Source: Amycolatopsis pretoriensis (GTDB lineage Bacteria > Actinomycetota > Actinomycetes > Mycobacteriales > Pseudonocardiaceae). From it: 64,000 bases of DNA. Location of the stretch: the NCBI RefSeq assembly GCF_900107925.1, contig NZ_FNUJ01000008.1:186001-250000 (forward strand), given 5' to 3'. Of this stretch, positions 17,591 through 28,826 are shown in pieces. Positions within the stretch are counted from its first letter, which is position 1. Each line of letters starts with the position of its first letter. Under the pieces are notes generated by a model, which was not told where the DNA came from, did no database searches, and was given only the letters and a program-made list of their open reading frames with translations. A program made the position numbers and the translations under genes.

Positions 17591-18319
17591 GTGCGACTGG
17601 AAGCGGAGTTCACCAGCGAACCGTTCCGCGGCGAAGGTGCGCCGCCCGAGCACGCGCTCGCCGCGCGCGACGCCGCGGTGGAAGCGGGGCTGGAGACCGA
17701 CTTCGGGCCGCTCGGGACGCTCGCGAGGGGCGAGGCGAAGGCTCTGCTCGACGCCATTCCGGCCATCGCGAAGGCAGCGCTCGAGGGCGGCGCGACGCAG
17801 GTGACGCTGCAGGTGCGCCACGCCGGCACGGACACGGCCGACGCCGCCGGACCGGCCGGAGTGGCCCGGGCCGATGTGGACCAACCAGCCGACACAGGCA
17901 GGGCCGCCGGACCGGCCGGAGTGAGCCGGGCCGGTGCCGACGAACCAGCCGGCGTAAGCACGGCCGCCGAGCCGCGCGGCGCAGGCACGGCCGCCGAGCC
18001 GACCGACGCGGACATGGCCTCCGACCCAACCAGCGTGAGAACGCCGGGAGCAACGGCCGGACCGCGCGGCACGAGCACCGCCGGCACGCCGGAAACCGTC
18101 GTCGAGCTGACCGATGCGTTGGCCCGGCTCATCGCCGACCTCGAACGTGAAATGGGCGCCAGGCTGGGCGAACTCGACCGCGCCGGGAAGCAGCGGGCCG
18201 TGCGGATCCTGCGGGAACGCGGGGCCTTCGGCCTGCGGAAATCCGTCTCCTCGGTGGCCGACGCGCTGGGCGTCACGCGGTTCACCGTCTACAACTACCT
18301 CAACCGGGAAGCCGACTGA
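17591..18319 (+). CDS. HTH regulator with repetitive Ala/Pro linker
   Basis: A 242-residue protein. The N-terminal 75 residues (VRLEAEFTSEPFRGEG...) form a small alpha/beta domain; residues about 83-165 are a low-complexity linker built from 20-residue repeats beginning AAGPAGV; the C-terminal 70 residues contain an HTH, VSSVADALGVTRFTVYNYL. Position between allB and the uraD-uraH-uox genes suggests a regulator of urate/allantoin breakdown. The GTG at 17591 is seven bases after a TACGGT -10 box, so the mRNA is probably leaderless. The family is not one I can name with confidence. Confidence 0.75.
   Translation: MRLEAEFTSEPFRGEGAPPEHALAARDAAVEAGLETDFGPLGTLARGEAKALLDAIPAIAKAALEGGATQVTLQVRHAGTDTADAAGPAGVARADVDQPADTGRAAGPAGVSRAGADEPAGVSTAAEPRGAGTAAEPTDADMASDPTSVRTPGATAGPRGTSTAGTPETVVELTDALARLIADLEREMGARLGELDRAGKQRAVRILRERGAFGLRKSVSSVADALGVTRFTVYNYLNREAD
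17843..17962 (+). repeat. 60-bp coding tandem repeat in HTH linker
   Basis: Two units of exactly 60 bp (starting near 17843 and 17903, both GCCGCCGGACCGGCCGGAGT) encode AAGPAGVARADVDQP... and AAGPAGVSRAGADEP.... Degenerate half-units (AAEPRGAG, AAEPTDAD) follow. Being in frame, copy-number change would alter linker length without breaking the protein. Confidence 0.85.
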
Positions 18320-18329
18320 CCAGCGCTTT

Positions 18330-18368
18330 CAACAAAATGTTGACGGAACTCCGGCACCGACGTACGGT
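18330..18368 (+). promoter_or_regulatory. uraD promoter with inverted repeat
   Basis: A palindrome CAACA-aaa-TGTTG (18330-18342) overlaps a TTGACG -35 box (18340-18345). A 17-bp spacer leads to TACGGT (18363-18368), and the uraD GTG follows six bases later. The palindrome covering the -35 box would suit a repressor. Confidence 0.55.
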
Positions 18369-18374
18369 CAGGCC

Positions 18375-18827
18375 GTGCTGCTCACCGAGTTCAACACCGC
18401 CGACGACGTCCGGCCGCTGCTGACGGCTTGCCTCGCCGTCCCCCGTTGGGTGGACGCCATCGCCGAAAACCGGCCGTACGCCGACCTGGACGCGCTGACG
18501 GCCGCTGCCGACCGTCCGCTGAGCGGCGACGAAATCCGGCAGGCCATGGCCGCCCACCCGCGGATCGGCGAAAAGCCGGCGGACGGCTGGGCGCGCTCGG
18601 AACAGTCCGGTGTGGACAATGCCGACGCCTTCGCCGCCGCGAATGCCGAGTACGAAGCCAAGTTCGGCCACGTCTACCTCGTCTGCGCCAGTGGCCGCAG
18701 CGGCGAAGAGCTGCTGAAGATCCTCCGGGAACGGCTGGACAACGATCCCGCGACCGAACTGGCCGTCGCCGGGCGGGAACTCCTCAAGATCGCCGAACTC
18801 CGACTCGCGAAAGCGGTGACCGCGTGA
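18375..18827 (+). CDS. uraD: OHCU decarboxylase
   Basis: A 150-residue 2-oxo-4-hydroxy-4-carboxy-5-ureidoimidazoline decarboxylase. The catalytic-histidine motif is AAHPRIGEKP, and the ending VAGRELLKIAELRL is typical. It converts OHCU to (S)-allantoin, the third step after uricase. GTG start six bases after the -10 box. The stop overlaps the uraH start as GTGA. Members of this three-gene set act in sequence in the cytoplasm. Confidence 0.92.
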   Translation: MLLTEFNTADDVRPLLTACLAVPRWVDAIAENRPYADLDALTAAADRPLSGDEIRQAMAAHPRIGEKPADGWARSEQSGVDNADAFAAANAEYEAKFGHVYLVCASGRSGEELLKILRERLDNDPATELAVAGRELLKIAELRLAKAVTA

Positions 18828-19141
18828 GCCTCGTGACCACCCACGTCCTCGACACGGCGACCGGGCGCCCCGCCACCGGCATCGCCGTCCGGTTCGAAAC
18901 CGCCGAGGGGAAGCCGATCGCCGACGGGCGCACCGACGACGACGGCCGCATCCGCGACCTCGGCCCGGAAACCCTCGAGCCCGGCGTCTACCGCCTGGTC
19001 TTCGACACCGGCGCCTACCTGGGCCCGGACGCCTTCTTCCCGGAAGTGACGCTCACGTTCCGGATCGCCGACGGCACCGCGCACCACCACGTGCCGCTCC
19101 TGCTCAGCCCGTTCGCCTATTCGACCTACCGAGGGAGCTGA
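18824..19141 (+). CDS. uraH: 5-hydroxyisourate hydrolase (transthyretin-like)
   Basis: A 105-residue HIU hydrolase. The start THVLDTATGRPATG, the central YRLVFDTGAYLG and the family tetrapeptide YRGS at the C-terminus are all present. It opens hydroxyisourate to OHCU. Translation is coupled to uraD by GTGA overlap, and uricase follows after three bases, so uraD-uraH-uox are one operon. Confidence 0.94.
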   Translation: MSLVTTHVLDTATGRPATGIAVRFETAEGKPIADGRTDDDGRIRDLGPETLEPGVYRLVFDTGAYLGPDAFFPEVTLTFRIADGTAHHHVPLLLSPFAYSTYRGS

Positions 19142-19144
19142 ACC

Positions 19145-20026
19145 GTGGCCATCACCCTGGGCCCCAACCAGTACGGCAAGGCGGAGGTCCGCCTGGTGAC
19201 GGTGCGCCGCGACGGCCCCGTGCACCACCTCAAGGACTTGACCGTGTCGACGTCGCTGCGGGGCGAGCTCGCCGCGACGCACCTCACCGGCGACAACGCC
19301 GGCGTGCTCGCGACCGACACGCAGAAGAACACCGTGTACGCCTTTGCGAAGGAAGCGCCGGTCGGCGAGATCGAGGACTTCGCCCTGCGCCTCGCGCGGC
19401 ACTTCACCGGCACGCAGGGCAACATCACCGGCGCGCGGGTCAAGGTCGACGAGCACGGCTGGGACCGGATCGCCGTCGGCGGCGAGCCGCACGACCACGC
19501 GTTCAGCCGCTCCGGCGACGAACGGCGCACCACGGCCGTCTCGATCCGGGACGGTCGCGCGTGGGTCGTGTCCGGCATCGACGGCCTGACGCTGCTCAAG
19601 TCCACGGGTTCGGAGTTCCACGGCTTCCCGCGCGACCAGTACACGACGCTCGCCGAGACCGACGACCGCATCCTCGCGACCGCCGTGACGGCGAAGTGGC
19701 GTTACGAGGGCGAGGACGTCGACTGGGCCGAGAGTCACCGCGAGATCCGGCGGCTGATGCTGGAGACGTTCGCGACGAAGCACAGCCTTTCGCTGCAGCA
19801 GACGCTGTACGCGATGGGCGAATCGGTACTGAAAGCCCGTGAAGAGGTCGCCGAAGTCCGGCTGTCGCTGCCGAACAAGCACCACTTCCTCGTGGACCTG
19901 AGCCCGTTCGGGCTGAAGAACGACAACGAGGTGTTCTACGCGGCGGACCGGCCGTACGGCCTGATCGAGGGCACGATCCTGCGCGACGACGCCGAGGACC
20001 CGGGCCCGGCCTGGGACATCCACTAG
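19145..20026 (+). CDS. uox: Urate oxidase (uricase)
   Basis: A 293-residue cofactor-free uricase made of two T-fold domains. The active-site segment LATDTQKNTVYAFAKE and the second-domain signature VEVAEVRLSLPNKHHFLVDL-like stretch (EVAEVRLSLPNKHHF) are intact. It oxidises urate to 5-hydroxyisourate with O2. GTG start at 19145, with GGGAG nearby inside the end of uraH. It is the last gene of the operon; a 14-bp inverted repeat lies about 110 bp downstream. Confidence 0.95.
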   Translation: MAITLGPNQYGKAEVRLVTVRRDGPVHHLKDLTVSTSLRGELAATHLTGDNAGVLATDTQKNTVYAFAKEAPVGEIEDFALRLARHFTGTQGNITGARVKVDEHGWDRIAVGGEPHDHAFSRSGDERRTTAVSIRDGRAWVVSGIDGLTLLKSTGSEFHGFPRDQYTTLAETDDRILATAVTAKWRYEGEDVDWAESHREIRRLMLETFATKHSLSLQQTLYAMGESVLKAREEVAEVRLSLPNKHHFLVDLSPFGLKNDNEVFYAADRPYGLIEGTILRDDAEDPGPAWDIH

Positions 20027-20138
20027 CCGCGGGGCGGACCGCCGCCCCCAACGCAGCCCCCGCCCTCTCCGGGGGACCGGCCCCGCACCCAGTGTATCGG
20101 GGGTGGGCGACAGGACCCGTGAAAAGCCCGCTCCGGGG

Positions 20139-20178
20139 CCGGCTTGTCCACATCACGAGGGGGGTGTGGACAAGCCGG
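20139..20178. terminator. Inverted repeat with paired DnaA-box-like 9-mers
   Basis: CCGGCTTGTCCACA (20139-20152) is perfectly repeated in inverse at 20165-20178, with a 12-nt spacer. It could be the terminator of the uricase operon. Each arm contains TTGTCCACA, the DnaA box consensus of high-GC actinobacteria; a third copy lies inside uraD at 18611-18619. Confidence 0.5.
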
Positions 20179-20184
20179 ACTCGG

Positions 20185-20211
20185 TAGAACGCTCTAACGA
20201 CCGCGTATCCT
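20185..20211 (+). promoter_or_regulatory. TetR-gene promoter with TAGAACGCTCTA operator
   Basis: The near-palindrome TAGAAC-GCTCTA (20185-20196) lies just upstream of a TATCCT -10 box (20206-20211), and the GTG start follows after seven bases, so the transcript is probably leaderless. The operator differs at one position per half-site from the LacI-type palindromes at 62162-62193. Confidence 0.55.
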
Positions 20212-20218
20212 CGATCCC

Positions 20219-20803
20219 GTGGCAGGGACCAAGGAACGGATCATGGCCGCCGGCGCGGAACTCTTCCGGCGCAACGGCTACAGCGGTACCGGGCTGAAGC
20301 AGATCGTCGCCGAGGCGAACGCTCCCTTCGGGTCGCTCTACCACTTCTTCCCCGGGGGCAAGGAACAGCTCGGGGCGGAAGTCGTCCGGACCTCCGGGTT
20401 CGCCTACATCCAGCTCTTCGACCTCTTCATCGCGCCCGCGCCCGATCTGGTCAGCGGGGTCGAAGCCTTCTTCGCCGCCGGGATCGCCACCCTCGAAGCC
20501 ACCGACTACGTCGAAGGCTGCCCCATCGCGACCGTCGCCCTGGAGGTCGCCTCCACCAACGAACCGCTGCGGCAGGCCACCGCCGACGTCTTCACCGCCT
20601 GGATCGACGCCGGGACCGAGAAGTTCGGGAAGTTCGGGCTCACCAAAACCGCCGCGAGGACGCTGACCATCACCGCCGTCAACAACCTCGAAGGCGCCTT
20701 CGTCCTCTGCCGCTCGCTGCGGGACACCGAGGCCATGGCCGTCGCGGGCGCCGCGACCGTCGAGGTCGCCCGGCGACTCCAGCAAGAAAGCACACAACTT
20801 TAG
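20219..20803 (+). CDS. TetR/AcrR-family regulator (LmrA/YxaF-like)
   Basis: A 194-residue repressor. The N-terminal HTH is IMAAGAELFRRNGYSGTGLKQIVAEANAPFGSLYHFF (about residues 8-45). The C-terminal domain (VEGCPIATVALEVASTNEPLRQA) is that of the LmrA/YxaF group, whose members respond to flavonoids or drugs. The GTG at 20219 is leaderless. It stands between the uricase operon and the alpha-galactosidase gene, in the same direction as both; the target is unknown and probably includes its own promoter. Confidence 0.85.
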   Translation: MAGTKERIMAAGAELFRRNGYSGTGLKQIVAEANAPFGSLYHFFPGGKEQLGAEVVRTSGFAYIQLFDLFIAPAPDLVSGVEAFFAAGIATLEATDYVEGCPIATVALEVASTNEPLRQATADVFTAWIDAGTEKFGKFGLTKTAARTLTITAVNNLEGAFVLCRSLRDTEAMAVAGAATVEVARRLQQESTQL

Positions 20804-20905
20804 TCGGGAATCCAACACAAATACTCAAGATGGCGCTTGACCGCGCAGCAGTGGACACGGAAGCTGCAATTTCTCCTCCCCCACCGCTGTCGGTTGGAGC
20901 TGCCC

Positions 20906-22472
20906 ATGCGCCGAGTCCTCGCCGTCCTCGCCACCGCCGTCGCCGCGATCGGGCTGGCCGGCCCACCCGCGCAGGCCCTCGAAAACGGTCTCGCGAGAAC
21001 GCCACCCATGGGGTGGAACACCTGGAACACCTTCGAGTGCGACATCAACGAGACGCTCGTCAAGCAGACCACCGACCTCATGGTCAGCTCGGGGATGCGC
21101 GACCGCGGCTACACCTACGTCAACCTCGACGACTGCTGGATGACCCGGACGAGGGACGGCAACGGCAACCTCGTCGCCGACTCCGCGAAGTTCCCCAGCG
21201 GCCTCAAGGCGCTCGGCGACTACATCCACGCCCGCGGGATGAAGTTCGGCATCTACGAGAGCGCCGGCAGCGAAACCTGCCAGCACTACCCCGGCAGCCT
21301 CGGCCACGAGCAGGCCGACGCGAACAGCTTCGCGAGCTGGGGCGTCGACTACCTCAAGTACGACAACTGCGGCAGCCCCGCCGGGGAAAACCAGCAGGAC
21401 TACGTGCGCCGCTACTCCGCGATGCGTGACGCGCTCAAGGCCACCGGCCGCCCGATCGCCTACAGCATCTGCGAATGGGGCAACTTCTCACCCTCGACCT
21501 GGGCGCCGGACGTCGGCAACCTGTGGCGCACCACCGGCGACATCACCAACAACTGGGGCAGCATCGACTCGATCTACCGCCAGAACGTCGGCCTCGCCTC
21601 GGCCGCGAAGCCCGGCGCCTGGAACGACCCCGACATGCTCGAAGTCGGGGACGGCATGGACTTCCAGGAGGACCGCGCCCACTTCACGCTCTGGGCCGCC
21701 ATGGCCGCGCCGCTGATCGCGGGCGCCGACCTCCGCAGCGCCAGCGTCGCCACCTTCTCGACCTACCTCAACGCCGACGTCATCGCCGTCGACCAGGACC
21801 CGCTCGGCAAGCAGGCCACCCGGATCTCGTCCGGCGGCGGCCTCGACGTCCTGAAGAAGCCCCTGCAGAACGGGGACGTCGCCGTCGTGCTGTTCAACGA
21901 AAACGGCACCACGAAGACCGTCTCGACGACCACCGCCGCGGCCGGGCTGCCCGCCGCGTCGAGCTACCGGCTCACCAACCTGTGGTCCAAGGAGCAGACC
22001 ACCAGCACCGGCACGATCAGCGCGAACGTCCCTTCGCACGGCACCGTCATCTACCGCGTCACGCCCAACGCGAGCGGCGGCAACCCGGCGAAAGCACTCC
22101 AGGGCGCGTCGTCGTCACGCTGCATCGACATCAACGGCAACGTCACCACGCCCGGCACGAAGGTCGACATCTGGGACTGCGACGGCGGACCGAACCAGTC
22201 CTGGACGTTCACCAGCGCGGGTGAGCTGAAGGCCAACGGCCTCTGCCTCGACGCCAACGAGGGCGGCACGACCGCCGGGACCAAGCTGATCGTCTGGACG
22301 TGCCACGGCGGCGCGAACCAGAAGTTCAAGCTCAACCCCGACGGCTCGATCACCGGCACCCAGACCGGCCTGTGCGTCGACGTGACCGGCGGCGACAAGC
22401 CCGCCGGCAACGTCAACGGCACGCAGCTCGAACTCTGGGGCTGCAACGACGACGCCAACCAGAACTGGCAGC

Positions 22473-22480
<8 letters not shown>
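20906..22480 (+). CDS. Secreted GH27 alpha-galactosidase with ricin-type CBM13
   Basis: A 524-residue exported enzyme. The signal peptide MRRVLAVLATAVAAIGLAG is cleaved probably after AQA. The GH27 domain begins LARTPPMGWNTWNTF; the nucleophile is Asp153 in YLKYDNCG, and the acid/base is in WNDPDML (about 240-246). A beta-sandwich follows, then a ricin-type beta-trefoil (about 395-524) with QxW-like repeats PNQSW, ANQKF and ANQNW, which binds polysaccharide. It removes terminal alpha-galactose (melibiose, galactomannan). The ATG at 20906 is preceded by GGAG. Its stop overlaps the end of the convergent xanthine dehydrogenase gene by 8 bp. Confidence 0.93.
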
Positions 22481-24727
<2,247 letters not shown>

Positions 24728-24731
<4 letters not shown>

Positions 24732-26068
24732 CTGCCCTCCCTCAGCCGGGCGCTCGCGGCCGCCAGCTCGCGGGCGATCTCGGATTCGTCGGCCTCGCGC
24801 AGGGTGCCGTCTTCGACGACGGCCTTGCCGCCGACGAACAGCCGGCGCAGCGGCGGGGTCGTGCCCAGCACCAGCGCCGCGACCTGGTCGGCGATGCCGG
24901 CGTAGTTCAGGCCGGTCAGGTCCCAGACGGCGAGGTCGGCGAGCTTCCCGGGCTCGATCGAGCCCAGGTCGTCGGCGCGGCCCAGGCAGCGCGCGCCGCC
25001 CATCGTGCCCATCCACAACGCCTCACGCGTGGTCAGCCCACGCGGGCCGCCGCGCTGGCGGGCCTGCAGCAACGCCTGGTGCAGCTCTTCGGCGAGGCCG
25101 CCGGACTCGCTGGACGCGGCCCCGTCAACACCGAGGCCGACCGCCACCCCCGCGTCGAGCAGGTCGCGGACCGGGGCGATGCCGGAGCCTAGGCGGCCGT
25201 TGGACGTCGGGCAGTGCGCGGCGCCGGTGCCGGTCGCGCCGAACCGGCGGATCGCGTCGGGCGCGAGGTGGACGGTGTGCGCGAGCCAGACGTCGTCGGC
25301 GAGCCACCCGAGCTTGTCGGCGTACTCGGCGGGCGTGCAACCCACCTCTTCCAGGCACTGCTTCTCCTCGTCGAGGGTCTCGGCGAGGTGCGTGTGCAGG
25401 CGGACGCCCTTGCGGCGGGCCAGCTCGGCCGCGCCGGACATCAGCCGTTCGGTGACCGAGAACGGCGAGCACGGACCCACGGCGATCTGCAGGTGGGCTT
25501 CCGGCGCGGCGTCGTGGAAGCGGGCGATCGCCGCTTCGGTGCCGGTCAGCGCGTCCTCGGTCGACTCGACGAGGTTGTCCGGCGGCAGGCCGCCGTCGGA
25601 CTCGCCGCGGTCCATCGACCCGCGCACCACGTGCAGCCGGACGCCGATCCGCTGCCGGGCCGCGGCCAGCGCCGCGACCTGGTCGCCGCCGTCGCGCGGG
25701 AAGACGTAGTGGTGGTCGGCGACGGTCGTGCAGCCGGTCAGCGCCAGCCGCGCCATCCCGGCCGTGCCCGCGGCGTGCGTGACCTCCGCGTCGAGGCGCT
25801 TCCAGACCGGGTAGAGCGCGACCAGCCACTCGAAGAGCGTGTGGTCCGCGGCCAGCCCGCGGGTCGCCCACTGGTAGAGGTGGTGGTGGGTGTTGATCAG
25901 GCCCGGCGTGACCAGGCAGCCCGAGGCGTCGACGCGCTCGTCGAACTCGCCCGTGTAGACGCCTTCGCCGACTTCGGCGATCCGGTCGTTCTCGACGACC
26001 ACGTACCCGGACTCGTGCTCGGGACCGCTGACGGTGGCGATCGCCGCGTTCGCGATGAGGGTCTTCAC
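24728..26068 (-). CDS. 8-oxoguanine/guanine deaminase-like amidohydrolase
   Basis: A 446-residue amidohydrolase of the ATZ/TRZ group. The metal motif is PGLINTHHHLYQWATRGL, followed by HTHLAET (binding the ring and metal) and GVDGAASSES. The sequence matches bacterial 8-oxoguanine deaminases better than GuaD guanine deaminases, but the physiological product (urate from 8-oxoguanine or xanthine from guanine) is not decided by sequence. It lies inside the xanthine dehydrogenase operon, starting by GTGA overlap with the Fe-S subunit and ending by ATGA overlap with the Mo subunit; stoichiometric translation is likely. Confidence 0.85.
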
Positions 26069-26532
26069 GCGACACCGCCCTTCGCGACGGCGCGCACCGC
26101 GTCGAGGATCTTTTCGTACCCGGTGCAGCGGCAGAGGTTGCCGGCGAGGGCCTCGCGGATCTCCTCGTCGGAGGGATCCGGGACGCGGTTGAGCAGGTCG
26201 TGCGCGGCGACGACCAGGCCCGGCGTGCAGAACCCGCACTGCACGGCACCGGCGTCCACAAAGGACTGCTGGACCGGGTCGAGCGTGTCGCCGTCGGCCA
26301 GTCCCTCGACCGTGCGGACCACGCGGCCCTCGGCCTGCCCGGCCGCGACCAGGCAGGCGCAGACCGGGACGTCGTCGAGGTAGACCGTGCAGGAGCCGCA
26401 TTCGCCCTGCTCACAAGCGTTCTTCGAGCCCGGCAGGCCGAGCCGCTCGCGCAGGACGTAAAGGAGGCTTTCGCCCTCCCAGACGTCGTCCGCCTCGCGT
26501 TTCTCGCCGTTGATCGTGACATTCAGGCGCAT
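26065..26532 (-). CDS. Xanthine dehydrogenase, [2Fe-2S] subunit
   Basis: A 155-residue subunit with two clusters. The plant-type ferredoxin motif is CEQGECGSCTVYLDDVPVC, and the helical domain motif is CGFCTPG...CRCTGY. It passes electrons from the Mo centre to the FAD subunit. The ATG at 26532 begins MRLNVTINGE; the frame remains open upstream, but only as a shadow of the FAD subunit gene, with which it overlaps by 10 nt. GTGA overlap with the deaminase. Confidence 0.93.
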   Translation of the reverse strand: MRLNVTINGEKREADDVWEGESLLYVLRERLGLPGSKNACEQGECGSCTVYLDDVPVCACLVAAGQAEGRVVRTVEGLADGDTLDPVQQSFVDAGAVQCGFCTPGLVVAAHDLLNRVPDPSDEEIREALAGNLCRCTGYEKILDAVRAVAKGGVA

Positions 26533-27386
26533 GCGCGCTCCCCCGTCCGGTGTTCGTCCCAAGCCCAGGTCAACGTTCGCCGCGCGAGTACCCCGAGCGC
26601 GTGCTTCCGATACGCCGCACTGCCGCGGACGTCGTCGATCGGCGACGTCGCTTCGGCCACTAACTCGCCGAAGCGCCGTTTCAGCGAGTCGGGCAACGCT
26701 TCGGAGGAGCCCCACGGCAGCTCGGCGGCCAGGAACTCCTCGGCTTCGCGGGCGTGGCGCGGGGTCGGCGCGGCGGACCCGATCGCGGCCCCGACGCGGC
26801 CGTCGCGCAGGGCGAGCCCGAACGAGCAGACCGCGATGACCATGGCGTTGCGTGTGCCGACCTTGGCGAACTGCTGTGGCCCGGCGTGCGCGGGCAGGTG
26901 GACGGCGGTGATCAGCTCGTCCGGTTCGAGCGCGTGGCGTTTCACGCCGACGTAGAACTCCTCCGCGCGGAGGATCCGGCTCCCCCGGACGGAGGCCACC
27001 TCGATCCGCGCGTCGAGGGCCAGCAGCACCGGGTGGGTGTCGCCGGCGGGCGACGCGGCGCCGAGGTTGCCGCCGACCGTGCCCCGGTTGCGGATCTGCG
27101 GCGATCCGACCGTGCGCGACGCCATGGCGAGCGCCGGGACGGATTCACCCAGTTCAGCGATGACGCGGCTGTACGGGACTCCGGCGCCGAGCCGGACCGT
27201 GCCGTCCGATGTGGACCACTCCGTCAGCTCGCCGACCGTGGTCAGGTCCAGCAGGGCGTCCGGGCGCCGGTGGTCGAAGTTCAGCTCGACCATGACGTCG
27301 GTGCCGCCGGCGATCGGCACGGCGTCGGGCCGCTCGGCCTTCAGAGCCAGGGCCTCGGCGAGCGTCGTGGGACGCAGGAACTCCAC
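26523..27386 (-). CDS. Xanthine dehydrogenase, FAD-binding subunit
   Basis: A 287-residue CoxM-type flavoprotein. FAD-binding motifs AGGTDVMVEL (about 32-41) and TVGGNLGAASPAGDTHP (about 105-121) are intact, and the domain ends in the CO dehydrogenase flavoprotein C-terminal fold. It starts at GTG 27386 with AAGGAG seven bases upstream and is the promoter-proximal gene of the xdh operon. It is divergent from the pucR-like gene; the 121-bp gap must hold both promoters. Confidence 0.92.
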   Translation of the reverse strand: MEFLRPTTLAEALALKAERPDAVPIAGGTDVMVELNFDHRRPDALLDLTTVGELTEWSTSDGTVRLGAGVPYSRVIAELGESVPALAMASRTVGSPQIRNRGTVGGNLGAASPAGDTHPVLLALDARIEVASVRGSRILRAEEFYVGVKRHALEPDELITAVHLPAHAGPQQFAKVGTRNAMVIAVCSFGLALRDGRVGAAIGSAAPTPRHAREAEEFLAAELPWGSSEALPDSLKRRFGELVAEATSPIDDVRGSAAYRKHALGVLARRTLTWAWDEHRTGERACA

Positions 27387-27507
27387 TCGTGCTCCTTTGT
27401 GAGGGCGATAGACCAGTAGACGCCGAACCCGGTCCGGGCGGCAACGGCACCACGCATGAAACGCACAGGAGCGAAACCCCCGGCGTTTGTGCTTTCCTAC
27501 AAGCCTC

Positions 27508-28824
27508 ATGACGACCGTGAAAACTCTGCTCGGCCTGCCGGGGCTGCGGCTGCGCCCGCTGGCCGGGGCCGACCTGCTCGACCGGCCGGTGACGCGCATC
27601 TACGTCACGGAGCTGCCCGACCCCGGACGGTACCTGTCCGCGGGTGAACTGGTGCTGTCCGGCCTGCTCTGGTGGCGGCGCCCGGGCGACGCCGAACCGT
27701 TCGTGGCCGCGCTGGCCCGGGCGGGCGCGGCGGCGCTGGCCGCGTCCGGCGCCGACTCCGGCGGCATCCCGGCCGACGTGACCGACGCCTGCGAACGACA
27801 CCGGATCCCGCTGCTGGAAGTGCCCACCGACCTGTCGTTCTCGGTGATCACCGAGCAGGTGGTGCTGGCGCTCGCGGCCGCGTCCGAGAGCGCGCGCAAA
27901 CGTTTGCAGGCCGCGGCGGACGCGCCGGTCGAGACGCTTCTGGAACGCGCGTCGGCGGAGCTGGGCCTGCCGTGCTGGGTGCTGTCGGGCTTGGGCCGGG
28001 TGGTCGCCGGGACGGCGCCGCTGCCGGTGGCGGCGGCCGACGTCATCCGGCGCCACGCGGCGAAGGAGGCCGGGTCGCTGACCGTGGTCCCGGTCGAGGG
28101 GCGGCACGCCGTGCCGTGGCTGATCGCCGTCGGCGGGCCGTTGAGCACCGCGCAGGCGGAGCTGGCCGAGGAGCTCGCGGGGCTCGTCGGGGTCACGCGA
28201 GCGCGTGCTGCCACGCCTGAAGCCGAGTTGCCCGGCGAAGCGCGCGTTGTCGCCTTGCGGACCGAAGGCAGCGACGAGAGCGCGGACGTCCTGCGCGAGC
28301 TGCTGCCGGACGGCGTCCTGCTGGAGTCCACAGGGGACACTTCGTACGCGACGGGCCACTGGCCCGCTTCGGCGGTCACCGATCTGTCCACTGTGGAGCC
28401 GTTGCTGCGGGCGCCGCGGATCCTCTGCGGTGTCGGCGAACCCGGCGAGGCGCGGGAGGTCGCCGGGTACGCGCTGGCGGTGGCGGCCCGGCGCGCGGGC
28501 CGCGTCGTGGTGGTCCCGGCCGCCGAAGTCGACCCGCACCGGCTGCTGCTGGCGGGCGCCCCGGAGGGGCTGCGCGCGGCGTTGCGGCGCCGGGTGCTCG
28601 GACCGCTGCTGGCCTACGACGCCGAGCAGCACACGGACCTGGTGCACACGGTGCGGGTGTTCCTGGAGTGCTCGGGCTCGCCGACGCGCGCGGCGAAGGC
28701 GTTGCACGTCCACGTCAACACGCTGCGCTACCGCATCGGCCGGGCGGGCGAGCTGCTCGGGGCGGACCTGACGGAGTTCACCGACCAGCTCGACGTCTAC
28801 CTCGCGTTGCGCATGGAGGAGTGA
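27508..28824 (+). CDS. pucR: PucR-family transcriptional regulator
   Basis: A 438-residue regulator. The N-terminal purine catabolism regulatory domain (LPGLRLRPLAGADLLDRPVTRIYVTELPDPGRYL) is followed by a GGDEF-like middle region and the C-terminal PucR HTH (VFLECSGSPTRAAKALHVHVNTLRYRIGRAGELLG). B. subtilis PucR responds to allantoin-type intermediates and controls uric acid genes. Being divergent from the xanthine dehydrogenase operon, it most likely controls that operon. The ATG at 27508 begins the conserved domain; the upstream in-frame start adds seven residues. Confidence 0.92.
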   Translation: MTTVKTLLGLPGLRLRPLAGADLLDRPVTRIYVTELPDPGRYLSAGELVLSGLLWWRRPGDAEPFVAALARAGAAALAASGADSGGIPADVTDACERHRIPLLEVPTDLSFSVITEQVVLALAAASESARKRLQAAADAPVETLLERASAELGLPCWVLSGLGRVVAGTAPLPVAAADVIRRHAAKEAGSLTVVPVEGRHAVPWLIAVGGPLSTAQAELAEELAGLVGVTRARAATPEAELPGEARVVALRTEGSDESADVLRELLPDGVLLESTGDTSYATGHWPASAVTDLSTVEPLLRAPRILCGVGEPGEAREVAGYALAVAARRAGRVVVVPAAEVDPHRLLLAGAPEGLRAALRRRVLGPLLAYDAEQHTDLVHTVRVFLECSGSPTRAAKALHVHVNTLRYRIGRAGELLGADLTEFTDQLDVYLALRMEE

Positions 28825-28826
28825 GT

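Noticed and set aside
18611..20178. A replication origin, suggested by DnaA-box-like 9-mers
   Set aside because: There are only three boxes, no AT-rich unwinding region and no dnaA/dnaN genes nearby.
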